Assembly: GCA_903941105.1 (NCBI GenBank)
Contig: CAJANL010000133.1
Coordinates: 1 to 47,703, forward strand
Length of the DNA stretch: 47,703 nucleotides
Direction of reading: 5' to 3'
DNA from: an uncultured Rhodospirillaceae bacterium
GTDB lineage: Bacteria > Pseudomonadota > Alphaproteobacteria > Rhodospirillales > Magnetospirillaceae
The stretch's first letter is position 1. The number at the start of each line of letters is the position of its first letter. Below the pieces are notes generated by a model. It was not told the DNA's origin. It saw only the letters and a program-made list of their open reading frames with translations, and did no database searches. The position numbers were made by a program, and so were the translations under genes. Shown here in pieces: positions 1 through 9,506 of this stretch.

Positions 1-143
1 CCCCCAAGAACGTCTCGCTCAAAGGAATCACAATCCCGGCACCACCGCACGCCACAAACGCGGCCGCGCAGAAATGTGTGCATTCTTTAGCGCCTTCGCG
101 GGGGTGACGAGATGAAGGATGGTGGGAAGAGTTTTTCCGCACC
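1..143. other. Left-edge stretch without a recognisable gene
   Basis: All three forward frames reach a stop before position 120, and none of the short peptides resembles a known protein. The reverse frames here continue the shadow frame of the pseudouridine synthase gene. It is probably the downstream region of that gene, or the edge of something lying outside the window. Confidence 0.4.
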
Positions 144-674
144 CTAGATCTCCCGCCACTCCCCCGGCGCCAAACCCGCCAACGTCCACTCGCCCACCGC
201 CCAGCGCACCAGCCGGAGGGTCGGCAAGCCTACCGCGGCGGTCATGCGGCGGACTTGTCGGTTGCGGCCCTCGCGCAGGGTCAGCTCGATCCACGCGGTC
301 GGGATGGCGGCCCGCCAGCGGATGGGCGGATCGCGCGGCCACAGCCCCTCCGGTTCGGTGATGGCCTGCGCCCCGGCGGGCAAGGTCGGCCCATCGTTGA
401 GCAGCATGCCCCGGCGCAATTTTTCCAGCGCCGCCTCGGTGACGACCCCTTCGACCTGGGCGCGATACAGCTTGGGCAGCTTGTGGCGCGGATCGGCAAT
501 GCGCTTGATCAGCGGGCCGTCGTCGGTCAGCACCAGCAGACCCTCGGAGTCGCGGTCGAGCCGTCCCGCCGGGTAGACATCCGGCACCGGGATGTAGTCC
601 TTCAGGCTGCGATGCTCGCCGGAAAACTGGCACAGCACGTCAAAGGGCTTGTTGAACAGGATCAGGCGCGGCAC
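144..674 (-). CDS. rluE: RluE/RsuA-family 23S rRNA pseudouridine synthase
   Basis: The 176-residue product would isomerise a uridine of rRNA to pseudouridine in the cytoplasm. It opens with the RluE-like [14 protein letters not shown], carries the catalytic-Asp motif [17 protein letters not shown] and the RNA-contact segment [10 protein letters not shown], and has no S4 domain, as in the RluE branch. I place the start at GTG 674 because AAGGAG lies nine bases upstream. An ATG at 704 also exists but would leave the motif-bearing N-terminus with an untypical extension. The gene diverges from the methyltransferase gene at 706 with only about 31 bp between starts. RluE (E. coli U2457) is the nearest match by length and motif; the exact target base is inferred. 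Confidence 0.85.
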   Translation of the reverse strand: MPRLILFNKPFDVLCQFSGEHRSLKDYIPVPDVYPAGRLDRDSEGLLVLTDDGPLIKRIADPRHKLPKLYRAQVEGVVTEAALEKLRRGMLLNDGPTLPAGAQAITEPEGLWPRDPPIRWRAAIPTAWIELTLREGRNRQVRRMTAAVGLPTLRLVRWAVGEWTLAGLAPGEWREI

Positions 675-705
675 AACACGGGTCTCCTTCACGAGAGACT
701 GCATT

Positions 706-1464
706 ATGGCCAAGACCCCTCCGCCCCGCAAAGCCCCTCCCGATACCGAGAAGGTGGCCGGGCTGCCGGCGGTCTCGGCCCTGTTCGCCTGCGCCCCCCG
801 CCGCGCCGAGCGGCTGTTCTACGACGACCGCATCAAGCCCATGGCAGGCACCTTCTGCCAACTGATGGCCAAGCAGCACAAGCCCTACCGGCTGGTGCCC
901 ACCGACGAGTTGACCAGAATTGCCGGCAGCCCGCTGCACGGCGGCATTCTGGTGGTGGCCAAGCCCAAGCCGGTGCTGCCGTTCGACACCGTCGAGGCGC
1001 GGCTGTGGGCCAAGGCGGGACAGCCGTTGCTGATCCTCGACGGTATCGGCAATCCGCACAACCTGGGCGCCATCGCGCGGACCATGGCGTTCTTCGGCCT
1101 TGAGCGGCTGGTGCTGTCCGACCACCGCGAGCAGGCGCTGCCGTCGGAGGCGGCCTATCGCGTCGCCGAGGGCGGGCTGGAATGGCTGCAGGTCTACCGT
1201 GCCCCTCGCCTGCCCCAGGTATTGAAGCGGCTCAAGGAAAGCTATCGGGTGGTGGGAACGGCACTGGGCTCCGGCCGCCCCCTGGCCGAGGTGCTGCGGC
1301 AGCCGGGCAAGCCGCTGGCGGTGGTTCTCGGCAACGAGGAAGCCGGCCTGCCGCCCACCACCCTGGCCGCCTGCGACGACATCGCCACCATTGAGGGCTC
1401 CGGCCGGGTGCAGAGCCTCAACGTGGCGACGACGGCGGCGATCATCATTCACACGCTCGCTTGA
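706..1464 (+). CDS. TrmH/SpoU-family RNA 2'-O-methyltransferase (RlmB-like)
   Basis: This 252-residue SAM-dependent enzyme would methylate a ribose 2'-OH in rRNA or tRNA. It has an N-terminal RNA substrate-binding domain (roughly residues 18-90, with the [12 protein letters not shown] and [14 protein letters not shown] blocks) and a C-terminal trefoil-knot SPOUT domain. All three SpoU motifs are visible: [27 protein letters not shown] and [16 protein letters not shown]. The ATG at 706 is chosen because the longer open frame to 649 runs through the divergent gene's upstream region. Its 3' end overlaps the convergent GH17 gene by 16 bp. The architecture fits RlmB (23S Gm2251), but other TrmH-type enzymes share it, so the target is not settled. 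Confidence 0.85.
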   Translation: MAKTPPPRKAPPDTEKVAGLPAVSALFACAPRRAERLFYDDRIKPMAGTFCQLMAKQHKPYRLVPTDELTRIAGSPLHGGILVVAKPKPVLPFDTVEARLWAKAGQPLLILDGIGNPHNLGAIARTMAFFGLERLVLSDHREQALPSEAAYRVAEGGLEWLQVYRAPRLPQVLKRLKESYRVVGTALGSGRPLAEVLRQPGKPLAVVLGNEEAGLPPTTLAACDDIATIEGSGRVQSLNVATTAAIIIHTLA

Positions 1465-3146
1465 GGAGCCTTCCGCCGCCATTCCATCCAGAACGGCACC
1501 GCCATCACCAGCAACATGGCGCTCCACACCAGCAGCTCGCGGTTCTCGATCAGCGCGTGGGCCAGCAGCGGCAACTGGTCGGAGAGCTTGGGGTGCATCT
1601 TGATGAAATCGTCGCCTTTGGCCAGGGCCATGGCATCCGACAGCGGCGCTGCCACCGCCGAAGCCAGCAGCCCGATGGTCATCGCCTTGGCCGGGCCGAA
1701 GCCGCCGCCTTGCTTGCCGGCAAACAGGCGGCCGACCGCGAAGGCCTGACCGGGAGCCTCGCGGAACACCAGCATGCGCGCGAGAGCGAAGGCCGCGACC
1801 CCCAGGCAGGGCGCCAGGAATTCCACATTGGGGATGTCGCGGTAACGGCCGTTGAAGAAGATGATGGCGCTCGCCACCACCGCCATCAGGCCGTAGAGCG
1901 GCACCAGCCGCTCGGCCCAGCGGCTGTGGGCGGCGCCGCAGCCCAGGCGGAACCCCTCACCCGCAGCCTTGAGGATGGCGGCGGCCAGAATGGCGTGCAG
2001 CGACACCCGCGCCATGGCCCAGACGTCGCCCGGCAAGTCGTAGCTGATCTCGAAGGCGTTCGCCCCCTGCCACACCGCCAGCGAGGCCAGCAACTGCGCC
2101 AATCCGGCCACCAGCACCATGGCCAGGGGGGAATAACGCTCGGGGCGGCGGAGATAGACCAGGGCGCCGAAGCTTCCCATCAGCAGCGCGGCGGCGGCAT
2201 GCATCGGCCAGCGTGCACTGGCCTCGACCGGGCCGGACATGGCGAACTTCACCCGCCGCTCGGCGTCGATGACGCCCCAATTGGCGCCGACAGTCCCCTC
2301 CAGCTTGGCCTTCCAAGGCTGATCGAAGGCCTCGACCACGTTGTAGTCGAAACCGTTCTCCTTCGAGAGCTTGGCCAGGGTGCGGACGAAGCGGGCGCCG
2401 TTCTCCATGCTGGCCACCGCCGGGCCGCGGCTGCGGCCGGCAGTCGGCCAGCCGGCCTCGCCGATCAGGATGGGCTTGCCGGGAAAGGCCTGCTGCATCA
2501 TGCGATAGACCATGACGATGTGCTCGGCGGCGTGCTCCACCGCGATGGGTTCGTCCTCCCAATAGGGCAGGATATGCACCGTCAGGTAATCGACCTCGGC
2601 GGCGACCTCGGGATGCTTCAGCCAATAGGCCCACACGTCGGCATAGGACACCGGCTGCTTCACCGCCGCCTTGACCCGTCGGATATAGCCGATCAACTGC
2701 TGCGGCGAGAGGTCGTTGCGCAGCAGCACCTCGTTGCCGACGATGACCCGCCTGATCACGTCGGGATACTCGCCCGCCGACCGGATCAGCCCCGCCACCT
2801 CGCGCTCGTTGTTTTCCAGCTTGACGCCGAGCCAGGCAGAATGGGTGACCTCGATGCCGTATTTGCGCCCCAGGCCGGGAACGATCTCCAGCCCTTCCTG
2901 GCTGGTATAGGTACGGACGCCCTTGCTCACCCCCACCAGACTCTTGAAGTCGGACTCGACCTGGAGCGCGGAGGGATAATCGCGGGTGAGCGGGCTCTGG
3001 CCGCGGCGGAACGGCGCGAACGACACCGAGGGGAACGGCTCGGCGTAGGAAAGCTCCACCGGCACCGGGCGGTTGCACCACCACCATGAAGCGGCATTGA
3101 CGGCACCGAACAGCAGGATCAGCAGGATGGCGAAGGCAGGTCTCAT
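1449..3146 (-). CDS. Membrane-anchored GH17 beta-1,3-glucan hydrolase/transglycosylase (NdvC-like)
   Basis: The 565-residue protein has an N-terminal membrane anchor (residues 4-22), a GH17 (beta/alpha)8 domain (about 60-330) and about seven hydrophobic segments from residue 340 to the end. GH17 catalytic residues are recognisable: the acid/base Glu139 in IVGNEV and the nucleophile Glu230 in ILIGEAGWP, which matches the family signature. Fusion of GH17 to a multi-pass C-terminus recalls rhizobial NdvC, which acts in cyclic beta-(1,3)(1,6)-glucan synthesis by transglycosylation. It starts 2 bp after the stop of the glycosyltransferase gene, so the two are probably translationally coupled and share a glycan pathway. 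Hydrolase versus transferase activity cannot be decided from sequence. Confidence 0.8.
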   Translation of the reverse strand: MRPAFAILLILLFGAVNAASWWWCNRPVPVELSYAEPFPSVSFAPFRRGQSPLTRDYPSALQVESDFKSLVGVSKGVRTYTSQEGLEIVPGLGRKYGIEVTHSAWLGVKLENNEREVAGLIRSAGEYPDVIRRVIVGNEVLLRNDLSPQQLIGYIRRVKAAVKQPVSYADVWAYWLKHPEVAAEVDYLTVHILPYWEDEPIAVEHAAEHIVMVYRMMQQAFPGKPILIGEAGWPTAGRSRGPAVASMENGARFVRTLAKLSKENGFDYNVVEAFDQPWKAKLEGTVGANWGVIDAERRVKFAMSGPVEASARWPMHAAAALLMGSFGALVYLRRPERYSPLAMVLVAGLAQLLASLAVWQGANAFEISYDLPGDVWAMARVSLHAILAAAILKAAGEGFRLGCGAAHSRWAERLVPLYGLMAVVASAIIFFNGRYRDIPNVEFLAPCLGVAAFALARMLVFREAPGQAFAVGRLFAGKQGGGFGPAKAMTIGLLASAVAAPLSDAMALAKGDDFIKMHPKLSDQLPLLAHALIENRELLVWSAMLLVMAVPFWMEWRRKAPQASV

Positions 3147-3148
3147 GG

Positions 3149-4810
3149 TCAGTCCTCGCTGCGGTCGGCAAGGCCGCGGCGGTCCTTGACCACCGCCAGC
3201 ACGGCGCCGAAGCGCTCGACCTCGGCCACGGTGCGCCCCCGCCACGTCTTCCAACAATCGCTTTGGGTGAAGGCAATGATGAAATCGGCATCCTCGGGCG
3301 AGTCGGTCAGGCGCAGATAGGGCGGAAAGAAATACGAGGCCGACAGGTCGTTGCCGCAGATGCGCACCTTGGTGACGCGGTCGGTGGGAACCACCCCGCC
3401 ATTCTCGATGCGCACGATCTCGGCGACATCGTCGGCCGCTTCGTGGAACGAATTGCTCCAGTAGTCCAGTTCCCAGTTGCCCTCGGCCCCGGCGACGCCG
3501 CCCACCAACAGGTTGTAATAGATATATTCATTGGGATGTAGCTTGACCATCACCGAGCCCTGCGCCACCACCGCGGCCGCCAGCAGGCCGACGAAGGCGG
3601 TTCCGGCCCGCGCCGAACGGGACGCCGCCCAGATCCACATGCGGTTTATCCCCACCGCCGCCAGCACCACCAGCGGCGGCACCACGAACAGGAAGTGGCG
3701 CAGGCCGTCATAGGCGGTGGGCCGGACGGCGACGAAGAAGCCGATGGGGAATGCCAGCGCCAGCGCCGTCAGAGCCTGCGCCGCACCGTTCTCACCCATG
3801 CGGCGACGCCGCCATCCCAACGCTCCCAGGGCGAAGGCGGTAAAGCCCACCAGCAGCAATTCGGGCATGGTAACGGTGACATAACCCAGCACATAGCCGG
3901 CCGGCAGCCGGGTCGCCGCGACTTTGGTGCCGGCGAACAGACTTTCGATGTCGATGTCGTAGCCCGAGAAGTGCTGCAAGGCGCGGATGGGGTTCAGCGG
4001 GTCGAGCACCGCCCACGGCCAGAACACCGCCACCAGGACATAGGCGATCACCGCCGCCGGCAGCAGGCGGCGGGTGGCGGTCCACAGGCTGCGCCCGCCT
4101 TCAGGCAGGCCCCAGCGCGCCGAGGTCACCGCCACATGCGCCAGCACCGCCAGCCCGAGATAGCCGATGCCGAGCAGGGCACCGACGCGGATGCACAAGG
4201 CAATTCCCAGCGCCACGCCCAGCTTGACCACGGTGGACCAGGACGGGCGCGGCAGTTCGCCCGAGACCTTGGCGATGGCGTAGACCAGCCACAGCATGGC
4301 GACGGCGAAGGGCGCATCCTTGGGATTGTTGAAGCTGTGGCCATAGAACACCGGCGTCAGCGCCAGCAGCAGTGCCGCCAGGAAACCGGCGCGCGGTCCT
4401 CCCGCCAGTCGTCCGAGGCGCCAGGCGGCGGCAAGGCCGGCGATCCCCACCAGCCCGCCCAGCAGGTGGCGGGTCTCGTAATAGCCGAACGGCGACGCCT
4501 TGTTGAGGATGGCCGCCACCAGATCGAACAGACCACCGTACCAATAGAGGTCGAGATAGGAGAAGGCGGCGCGGTCGATGAACAGGCTGGTGTACAGCGA
4601 CAGCAGCTTTTCGCCGTAGATGGCCTGCACTTCCTCGTCATGGGTCAGGCCGTAGTCGGCGAAGGTCAACAGCACCACCACCACGCCCACCAGCAGTAGC
4701 AGCCGCGTCAGGTGATCCCACAGGCTGGGCGGCGCCATGACGGCGGCCTGGGCGTAGGACGCCTTTCCATCGAGTCGAAGCCGTTCACCGGAGGGGGAAA
4801 CGGTGGTCAA
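3149..4810 (-). CDS. GT39/ArnT-type multi-pass membrane glycosyltransferase
   Basis: This 553-residue inner-membrane protein has about ten or more hydrophobic segments. After the first (LLLLVGVVVVLLTFADYG) comes a periplasmic loop with an acidic pair, THDEEVQAIYG, the position of the metal/donor-binding Asp-Glu of PMT/ArnT-like enzymes that use polyprenyl-phosphate sugars. FNNPKDAPFAVAMLW and a soluble C-terminal domain also fit. The TTG at 4810 is chosen because GGAAGG lies eight bases upstream; a TTG at 4849 and an ATG at 4738 are alternatives without a clear ribosome site. It precedes the GH17 gene by 2 bp, suggesting that it supplies or decorates the glycan that enzyme acts on. Donor and acceptor are unknown. 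Confidence 0.75.
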   Translation of the reverse strand: MTTVSPSGERLRLDGKASYAQAAVMAPPSLWDHLTRLLLLVGVVVVLLTFADYGLTHDEEVQAIYGEKLLSLYTSLFIDRAAFSYLDLYWYGGLFDLVAAILNKASPFGYYETRHLLGGLVGIAGLAAAWRLGRLAGGPRAGFLAALLLALTPVFYGHSFNNPKDAPFAVAMLWLVYAIAKVSGELPRPSWSTVVKLGVALGIALCIRVGALLGIGYLGLAVLAHVAVTSARWGLPEGGRSLWTATRRLLPAAVIAYVLVAVFWPWAVLDPLNPIRALQHFSGYDIDIESLFAGTKVAATRLPAGYVLGYVTVTMPELLLVGFTAFALGALGWRRRRMGENGAAQALTALALAFPIGFFVAVRPTAYDGLRHFLFVVPPLVVLAAVGINRMWIWAASRSARAGTAFVGLLAAAVVAQGSVMVKLHPNEYIYYNLLVGGVAGAEGNWELDYWSNSFHEAADDVAEIVRIENGGVVPTDRVTKVRICGNDLSASYFFPPYLRLTDSPEDADFIIAFTQSDCWKTWRGRTVAEVERFGAVLAVVKDRRGLADRSED

Positions 4811-4908
4811 TGCGGCATCCTTCCGAGGGGGCGGCAAGGGCCCATTCAATATGCGGGGTGGTCGTCCGCGTCAATAAACGGTTTCACCGCTACCCCTAGA
4901 GATGGCGG

Positions 4909-7900
4909 CTAAATCTCCTCGACCTCGGCGATGCCCGGCAATGTCCGTAGGGCGCCGATGAATCTCGACGTGACGGTGATCGGGCGCAGGCCCACTTCAA
5001 CTTCACGGTTGCCGATGCGGGTCACCACGGTGATTCGGTTGCGGCCCTTGGCCTCGGCCTCGATCAATTGGGCCAGCGGCTTGATGGGCGAGTCGTCGAC
5101 GATGACGATGCGCAGACCCGCCGCCGCCTTGGCCGCCTCCTGGTCGAGGGACGAGATGCGCTGGCAGGTCAGCCGCAATTGTTCGTCCTGAAGCTGCGCA
5201 TCCACTTCCAGCAGCAGCGGCCCGCCCTGCTCCAGCAACTCGCGCGCACTGGCCAGCACCTCGGAGAAGCAGGTCACCTCGAACATGCCCGAGGCGTCCG
5301 ACAGTTGCAGGAAGGCGAAGCGGTTGCCCTTGGCCGAAGTGCGCTCCTGCTTCGACAGCAGCGAGCCGGCGAGGCGGACGCGGCCCTTGCCGCCCGATTG
5401 CAGGTGGCGCTGGATTTCGGTCATCTTCAGCACGTTGAGGCGGCGCATGCTCTTGGCGTAGGCATCGAGCGGATGGGCCGACAGGTAGAAGCCGATGGCC
5501 TCGAATTCCTGGCTGAGGCGCTCGTGCGGCGACCAGTCGGGCGCGTTCTCCAGCTTGAGGGCTGGCGCATTGCCGCCGCCGAACATGCTGATCTGACTGG
5601 AATCCCGCTCGGCGGCCTCGTTGGCGCCGAAGCGCAGCACCGTCTCGGCCGACTTGAACAGGCGTCCGCGATTCTTGTCGAGGCTGTCGAAGACGCCGGC
5701 CTTGATCAGGTTCTCCATCAGGCGGCGGTTGACGGTCTTGGTGTCGATACGGCGGGCGAAATCGGCCACGTCCTTGAACGGGCCGGAACGCTCGCGTTCG
5801 GCCACCAGGGCCGCCATGGCGGCCTCGCCCACGTTCTTCAGCGCCGCCAGGGCATAGCGAACCGCCAGGGCGCCGTCGGCCTGCGTCTCGACCGAGAAAT
5901 CGGCCTGCGACCGGTTGAGATCGGGCGGCAGCAGCTTGATCTTGAGGCGGTCGAGCTCCTGGCGAAAGGCGTTCAACTTGTCGGTATTGGCCATGTCGTA
6001 GGTCATGGTGGCGGCCATGAACTCGGCGGGATGGTTGGCCTTGAGCCAGGCGGTCTGATAGGCCACCAGGGCATAGGCGGCGGCGTGCGACTTGTTGAAG
6101 CCGTATTCTGCGAACTTGGCCACCTTGTCGAAGATCATCGAGGCCTGCGCCTCGTCCACCGCCCGGGCAGTAGCGCCCTCGACGAAGGCCTTGCGCTGCC
6201 GGTCCATTTCGTCCCGGTCCTTCTTGCCCAGGGCACGGCGCAGCAAGTCGGCGCCGCCCAGGCTGTAGCCGGACAGCACCTGGGCGATCTGCATCACCTG
6301 CTCCTGATAGACCATGATCCCGAAGGTCTCCTTCAGGATGGGCTCCAGCAGCGGATGCATGTAGTCGGGCTCTTCCAGACCATGCTTACAGGCGATGTAG
6401 CGCGGAATTTGGTCCATGGGGCCGGGGCGATAGAGCGCCACCACGGCGATCAGGTCCTCCAGCCGGTTGGGCTTCATCTTGCGCAGCACGTCGCGCATGC
6501 CCGAACTTTCCAACTGGAACACACCCGCCGAGTCGCCCCGCGCCAGCAGCTCGTAGGACAGCGCATCATCCAAAGGAAGAGATGAAAGATCGACCTCCAA
6601 GCCTTTGGTTTTCTTCACATGGTTGACGGCGGTGACCATCACCGTCAAGGTCTTGAGGCCGAGAAAGTCGAACTTCACCAAGCCGGCGGGCTCGACCCAC
6701 TTCATGTTGAACTGGGTCACCGGCATGTCGGAGCGCGGGTCGCGATACAGCGGCACCAGCTCATCCAGCGAGCGGTCGCCGATCACCACGCCGGCGGCAT
6801 GGGTCGAGGCGTGGCGATACAGCCCCTCCAGCTTCATGGCGATACCGAGCAGATGCGCCACCGCCTCGTCGCGTTCGCGCATCTCCTTCAGCAGCGGCTC
6901 GGTTTCCAGCGCCTTCTCCAGGGTGACCGGGGCGGCCGGGTTGTTGGGCACCATCTTGCACAGGCGGTCGACCTGGCCGTAGGGCATCTGCAGCACGCGG
7001 CCGACGTCGCGCAGCACGGCGCGGGCCTGCAACTTGCCGAAGGTGATGATCTGCGCCACCCGGTCGGAGCCATAGCGACCCTGGACGTAGCGGATGGTCT
7101 CCTCGCGCCGGTCCTGGCAAAAATCGATGTCGAAGTCGGGCATCGACACGCGTTCGGGGTTGAGGAATCGCTCGAACAGCAGGCCCCAGCGCAGCGGGTC
7201 GAGATCGGTGATGGTCAGCGCCCAGGCCACCGCCGAGCCGGCGCCCGAACCACGGCCCGGCCCCACCGGAATGCCCTGCGCCTTGGACCACTGGATGAAA
7301 TCGGCGACGATCAGGAAGTAACCGGGAAAGCCCATCTGATTGATGACGCCCAGCTCGAAATCGATACGCTCGCGATAGGGCTTGGCGGCGTGCTCGCGCT
7401 CCTCGTCGGTCATGCCGGGCTGGAAGACGTGCTTTTCCAGCCGCATCTCCAGGCCTTCGAGGGTCTTGGCCCGCAGCACGTCTTCCTCGGTCATGCCCTC
7501 CATGCGGAAGGGCGGCAGGATCGGCTTGCGCTTGGCGACCATGAAGGCGGTGCGGCGGGCGATCACCAGCGTGTTGTCGCAGGCCTCCGGCAGGTCGGCG
7601 AACAGCTCGCGCATCTCGGCCGGCGACTTGAAATAGTGCTCGGGGGTCAGACGGCGGCGCTCGTCCTGGCTGACATAGGCGCTCTCGGCGATGCAGATCA
7701 GCGCGTCGTGCGCCTCGTACATGGCGCGATCTTCGAAGAACGGCTCGTTGGTGGCGACCAGCGGCAGCGCGTGCTTGTAGGCAAGGTCGACCAGGGCCGG
7801 CTCGATGCGCTCCTCGACCGGCAGACCGTGGCGCATCAGCTCGACATAGACGCGGCCGGGGAAGGCCTGCGCGAGACGAACCAGCAGGATTTCCGCCTTG

Positions 7901-8367
7901 TCGGCCTGCCCATCGGCCAAAAGCCGCCCCACCGGCCCGGCCGAACCGCCGGTCAGCAGGATCAGCCCGTCCGAACGCCCCTCCAGGTCATGCACCGTCA
8001 CCTGCGGCGTCTCGCCCGGCTCACCTTCGAGATAGGCGCGGGACACCAGCTTCAGCAGGTTGAGGTAACCGGTCTCGTTCTGGCACAGCAGCACCGCCCA
8101 GTCGGGCTCGGGCCGACGGCCATCGCGCCCGGGCGCCCCGTCCTCGCGGCGGACCGCGATCTGCATGCCGATGATGGGCTGGATGCCGGCATCGGCGCAG
8201 GAGACCGAGAACTCCAGCGCCCCGAACAGATTGCTGGTGTCGGCAATCCCCATGGCCGGCATGGCCATCTTCTCGCACAGCTTGACCAGCGGCTTGATCT
8301 TGAGCGCGCCCTCGGACAGCGAATAGGCGGTGTGCAGGCGAAGATGGACGAAATCGGCGTGGGGCAT
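4909..8367 (-). CDS. dnaE: DNA polymerase III alpha subunit
   Basis: This is the replicative polymerase catalytic subunit, 1152 residues, close to the usual length of DnaE. Order of domains: PHP (from HLRLHTAYSLSEGALKIKPL), palm with the catalytic aspartates in PDFDIDFCQDRR and a third in KFDFLGLKTLTV, fingers, beta-binding/HhH region, OB fold (VRLAGSLLSKQERTSAKGNR) and a short C-terminal tail. The ATG at 8367 begins MPHADFVHLRLHTAYS, the normal DnaE N-terminus; the longer frame to 8448 lies in an AT-rich upstream region. About 100 bp separates it from the downstream glycosyltransferase gene. It diverges from the lipoprotein gene at 8560. Confidence 0.98.
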   Translation of the reverse strand: MPHADFVHLRLHTAYSLSEGALKIKPLVKLCEKMAMPAMGIADTSNLFGALEFSVSCADAGIQPIIGMQIAVRREDGAPGRDGRRPEPDWAVLLCQNETGYLNLLKLVSRAYLEGEPGETPQVTVHDLEGRSDGLILLTGGSAGPVGRLLADGQADKAEILLVRLAQAFPGRVYVELMRHGLPVEERIEPALVDLAYKHALPLVATNEPFFEDRAMYEAHDALICIAESAYVSQDERRRLTPEHYFKSPAEMRELFADLPEACDNTLVIARRTAFMVAKRKPILPPFRMEGMTEEDVLRAKTLEGLEMRLEKHVFQPGMTDEEREHAAKPYRERIDFELGVINQMGFPGYFLIVADFIQWSKAQGIPVGPGRGSGAGSAVAWALTITDLDPLRWGLLFERFLNPERVSMPDFDIDFCQDRREETIRYVQGRYGSDRVAQIITFGKLQARAVLRDVGRVLQMPYGQVDRLCKMVPNNPAAPVTLEKALETEPLLKEMRERDEAVAHLLGIAMKLEGLYRHASTHAAGVVIGDRSLDELVPLYRDPRSDMPVTQFNMKWVEPAGLVKFDFLGLKTLTVMVTAVNHVKKTKGLEVDLSSLPLDDALSYELLARGDSAGVFQLESSGMRDVLRKMKPNRLEDLIAVVALYRPGPMDQIPRYIACKHGLEEPDYMHPLLEPILKETFGIMVYQEQVMQIAQVLSGYSLGGADLLRRALGKKDRDEMDRQRKAFVEGATARAVDEAQASMIFDKVAKFAEYGFNKSHAAAYALVAYQTAWLKANHPAEFMAATMTYDMANTDKLNAFRQELDRLKIKLLPPDLNRSQADFSVETQADGALAVRYALAALKNVGEAAMAALVAERERSGPFKDVADFARRIDTKTVNRRLMENLIKAGVFDSLDKNRGRLFKSAETVLRFGANEAAERDSSQISMFGGGNAPALKLENAPDWSPHERLSQEFEAIGFYLSAHPLDAYAKSMRRLNVLKMTEIQRHLQSGGKGRVRLAGSLLSKQERTSAKGNRFAFLQLSDASGMFEVTCFSEVLASARELLEQGGPLLLEVDAQLQDEQLRLTCQRISSLDQEAAKAAAGLRIVIVDDSPIKPLAQLIEAEAKGRNRITVVTRIGNREVEVGLRPITVTSRFIGALRTLPGIAEVEEI

Positions 8368-8466
8368 GGGGGATGATGGCGTGCCCGGCGTCAGGAGTCC
8401 ACAGACCGCGACAACAGCGACCACGACGGCGGCGACTTCATCGCGCAAATGATGGCAATTCTTCCA

Positions 8467-8495
8467 TTGATAGCAAACATTCCTGATGATATGCC
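8467..8495 (+). promoter_or_regulatory. Candidate sigma-70 promoter for the lipoprotein gene
   Basis: TTGATA at 8467-8472 is followed after 17 bases by TATGCC at 8490-8495, in a 190-bp region between divergent genes that is much richer in A and T than its surroundings. The -35 is good and the -10 is mediocre, so this is a candidate only. Confidence 0.3.
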
Positions 8496-8559
8496 TAAGA
8501 TAGTTATGCGCGAAATAGGACTATATCGATCGTAATATGACTATTGGAGGGGAGCCGTC

Positions 8560-9453
8560 ATGAGAGCTATTCGCCTATTGTTGGCAGTAACCGTTCTTGC
8601 CGTCTCGGCCTGTACAAACCTCCAGCAATTGGAGGAACCGCTGGCCTCCTTCTCGGAGGGAGTGACGCGGACAGAACAAGCACACATGGCGGTGCTGCGA
8701 AAGGCCAACGAATTAAGCCGGCTGAGAGCCATGGAATCCGGCATGCTGCACTATGTTTCGGGCAGAAATTTCTCACTCGACGGCAAGCCGGCTCCCGCTC
8801 CGAAGGCGGCGCTCGACGCTCGTCAAGCGGCCTTCGACACCCTTTCGGCCTACGCCCAGGCACTGGTGACCTTGGCATCGGATGAGCCTAACAAGGCTCT
8901 CGACACCAATACCAAGGATTTGGCTGGAAAGATTGTCGCCATCATGCCCGACAGCGGGCAGGTGACGGCGCCGCTGGCGGCGGCCTTCAATGCCATGGGC
9001 CAGGCCCTTCTCGATTTTCAACGGGCAAAGAAGATCGAGGAGGAAGCCGCGCGCAACCATCCGTCCATAATGGTCATTGCCGAATTCATAAAGAAGGACC
9101 TGGCATCGGCGCAAGACAACATGGAGGGTGCGCTTCTCACCATCACTACCACGCGCGAGAAGCAACTCGATGCATTGCGGTGCCCCGCCGACAAGGCGCG
9201 CGCCCAATCAGCCGCATGCCGCGCGCCGCTTGACCCCAAGGAACTGATGATGTCGTGGCGAGAGACGATGGAGATGGAGCGGCAAACAACCGGCCCGTCG
9301 CAAATTCCTGCCGTCATGTCGGCCGTGAACGCCATGGTGAAGGCTCACGCAGCCATTGCCGCGGGCAATAAGGCGTCGCTGTCGGTTGCTGTCAAGGACC
9401 TCGTCCGCCGCGCCCGCCACGCCCAGCAGTTCTACGCTTCTCTTCCTCGCTAG
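8560..9453 (+). CDS. Unrecognised helical lipoprotein
   Basis: I do not recognise the family. The 297-residue product has a lipoprotein signal peptide (residues 1-17, lipobox VSAC, Cys18); Thr19 at +2 is not the inner-membrane Asp signal, so Lol-dependent transfer to the outer membrane is expected. The mature part is predicted almost wholly helical with long amphipathic stretches (KKIEEEAARNHP and EFIKKDLASAQDNMEGALL). Cys208 and Cys220, 12 residues apart, could form a disulfide loop. GGAGGGG lies seven bases before the ATG. The gene is visibly less GC-rich than its neighbours, and it is followed by a small helical-protein gene with its own strong ribosome site, probably in one operon. Function unknown; transfer is an inference from composition. 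Confidence 0.85.
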   Translation: MRAIRLLLAVTVLAVSACTNLQQLEEPLASFSEGVTRTEQAHMAVLRKANELSRLRAMESGMLHYVSGRNFSLDGKPAPAPKAALDARQAAFDTLSAYAQALVTLASDEPNKALDTNTKDLAGKIVAIMPDSGQVTAPLAAAFNAMGQALLDFQRAKKIEEEAARNHPSIMVIAEFIKKDLASAQDNMEGALLTITTTREKQLDALRCPADKARAQSAACRAPLDPKELMMSWRETMEMERQTTGPSQIPAVMSAVNAMVKAHAAIAAGNKASLSVAVKDLVRRARHAQQFYASLPR

Positions 9454-9506
9454 GGCACAAATTCCGACGAAATCTTTCGTTTGCATCACGGCACTAGGAG
9501 TGAACT

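Noticed and set aside
4850-4908. Terminator after dnaE
   Set aside because: Only a 4-5 bp stem (CGGT/ACCG) followed by TTTATT on the minus strand; too weak to call.
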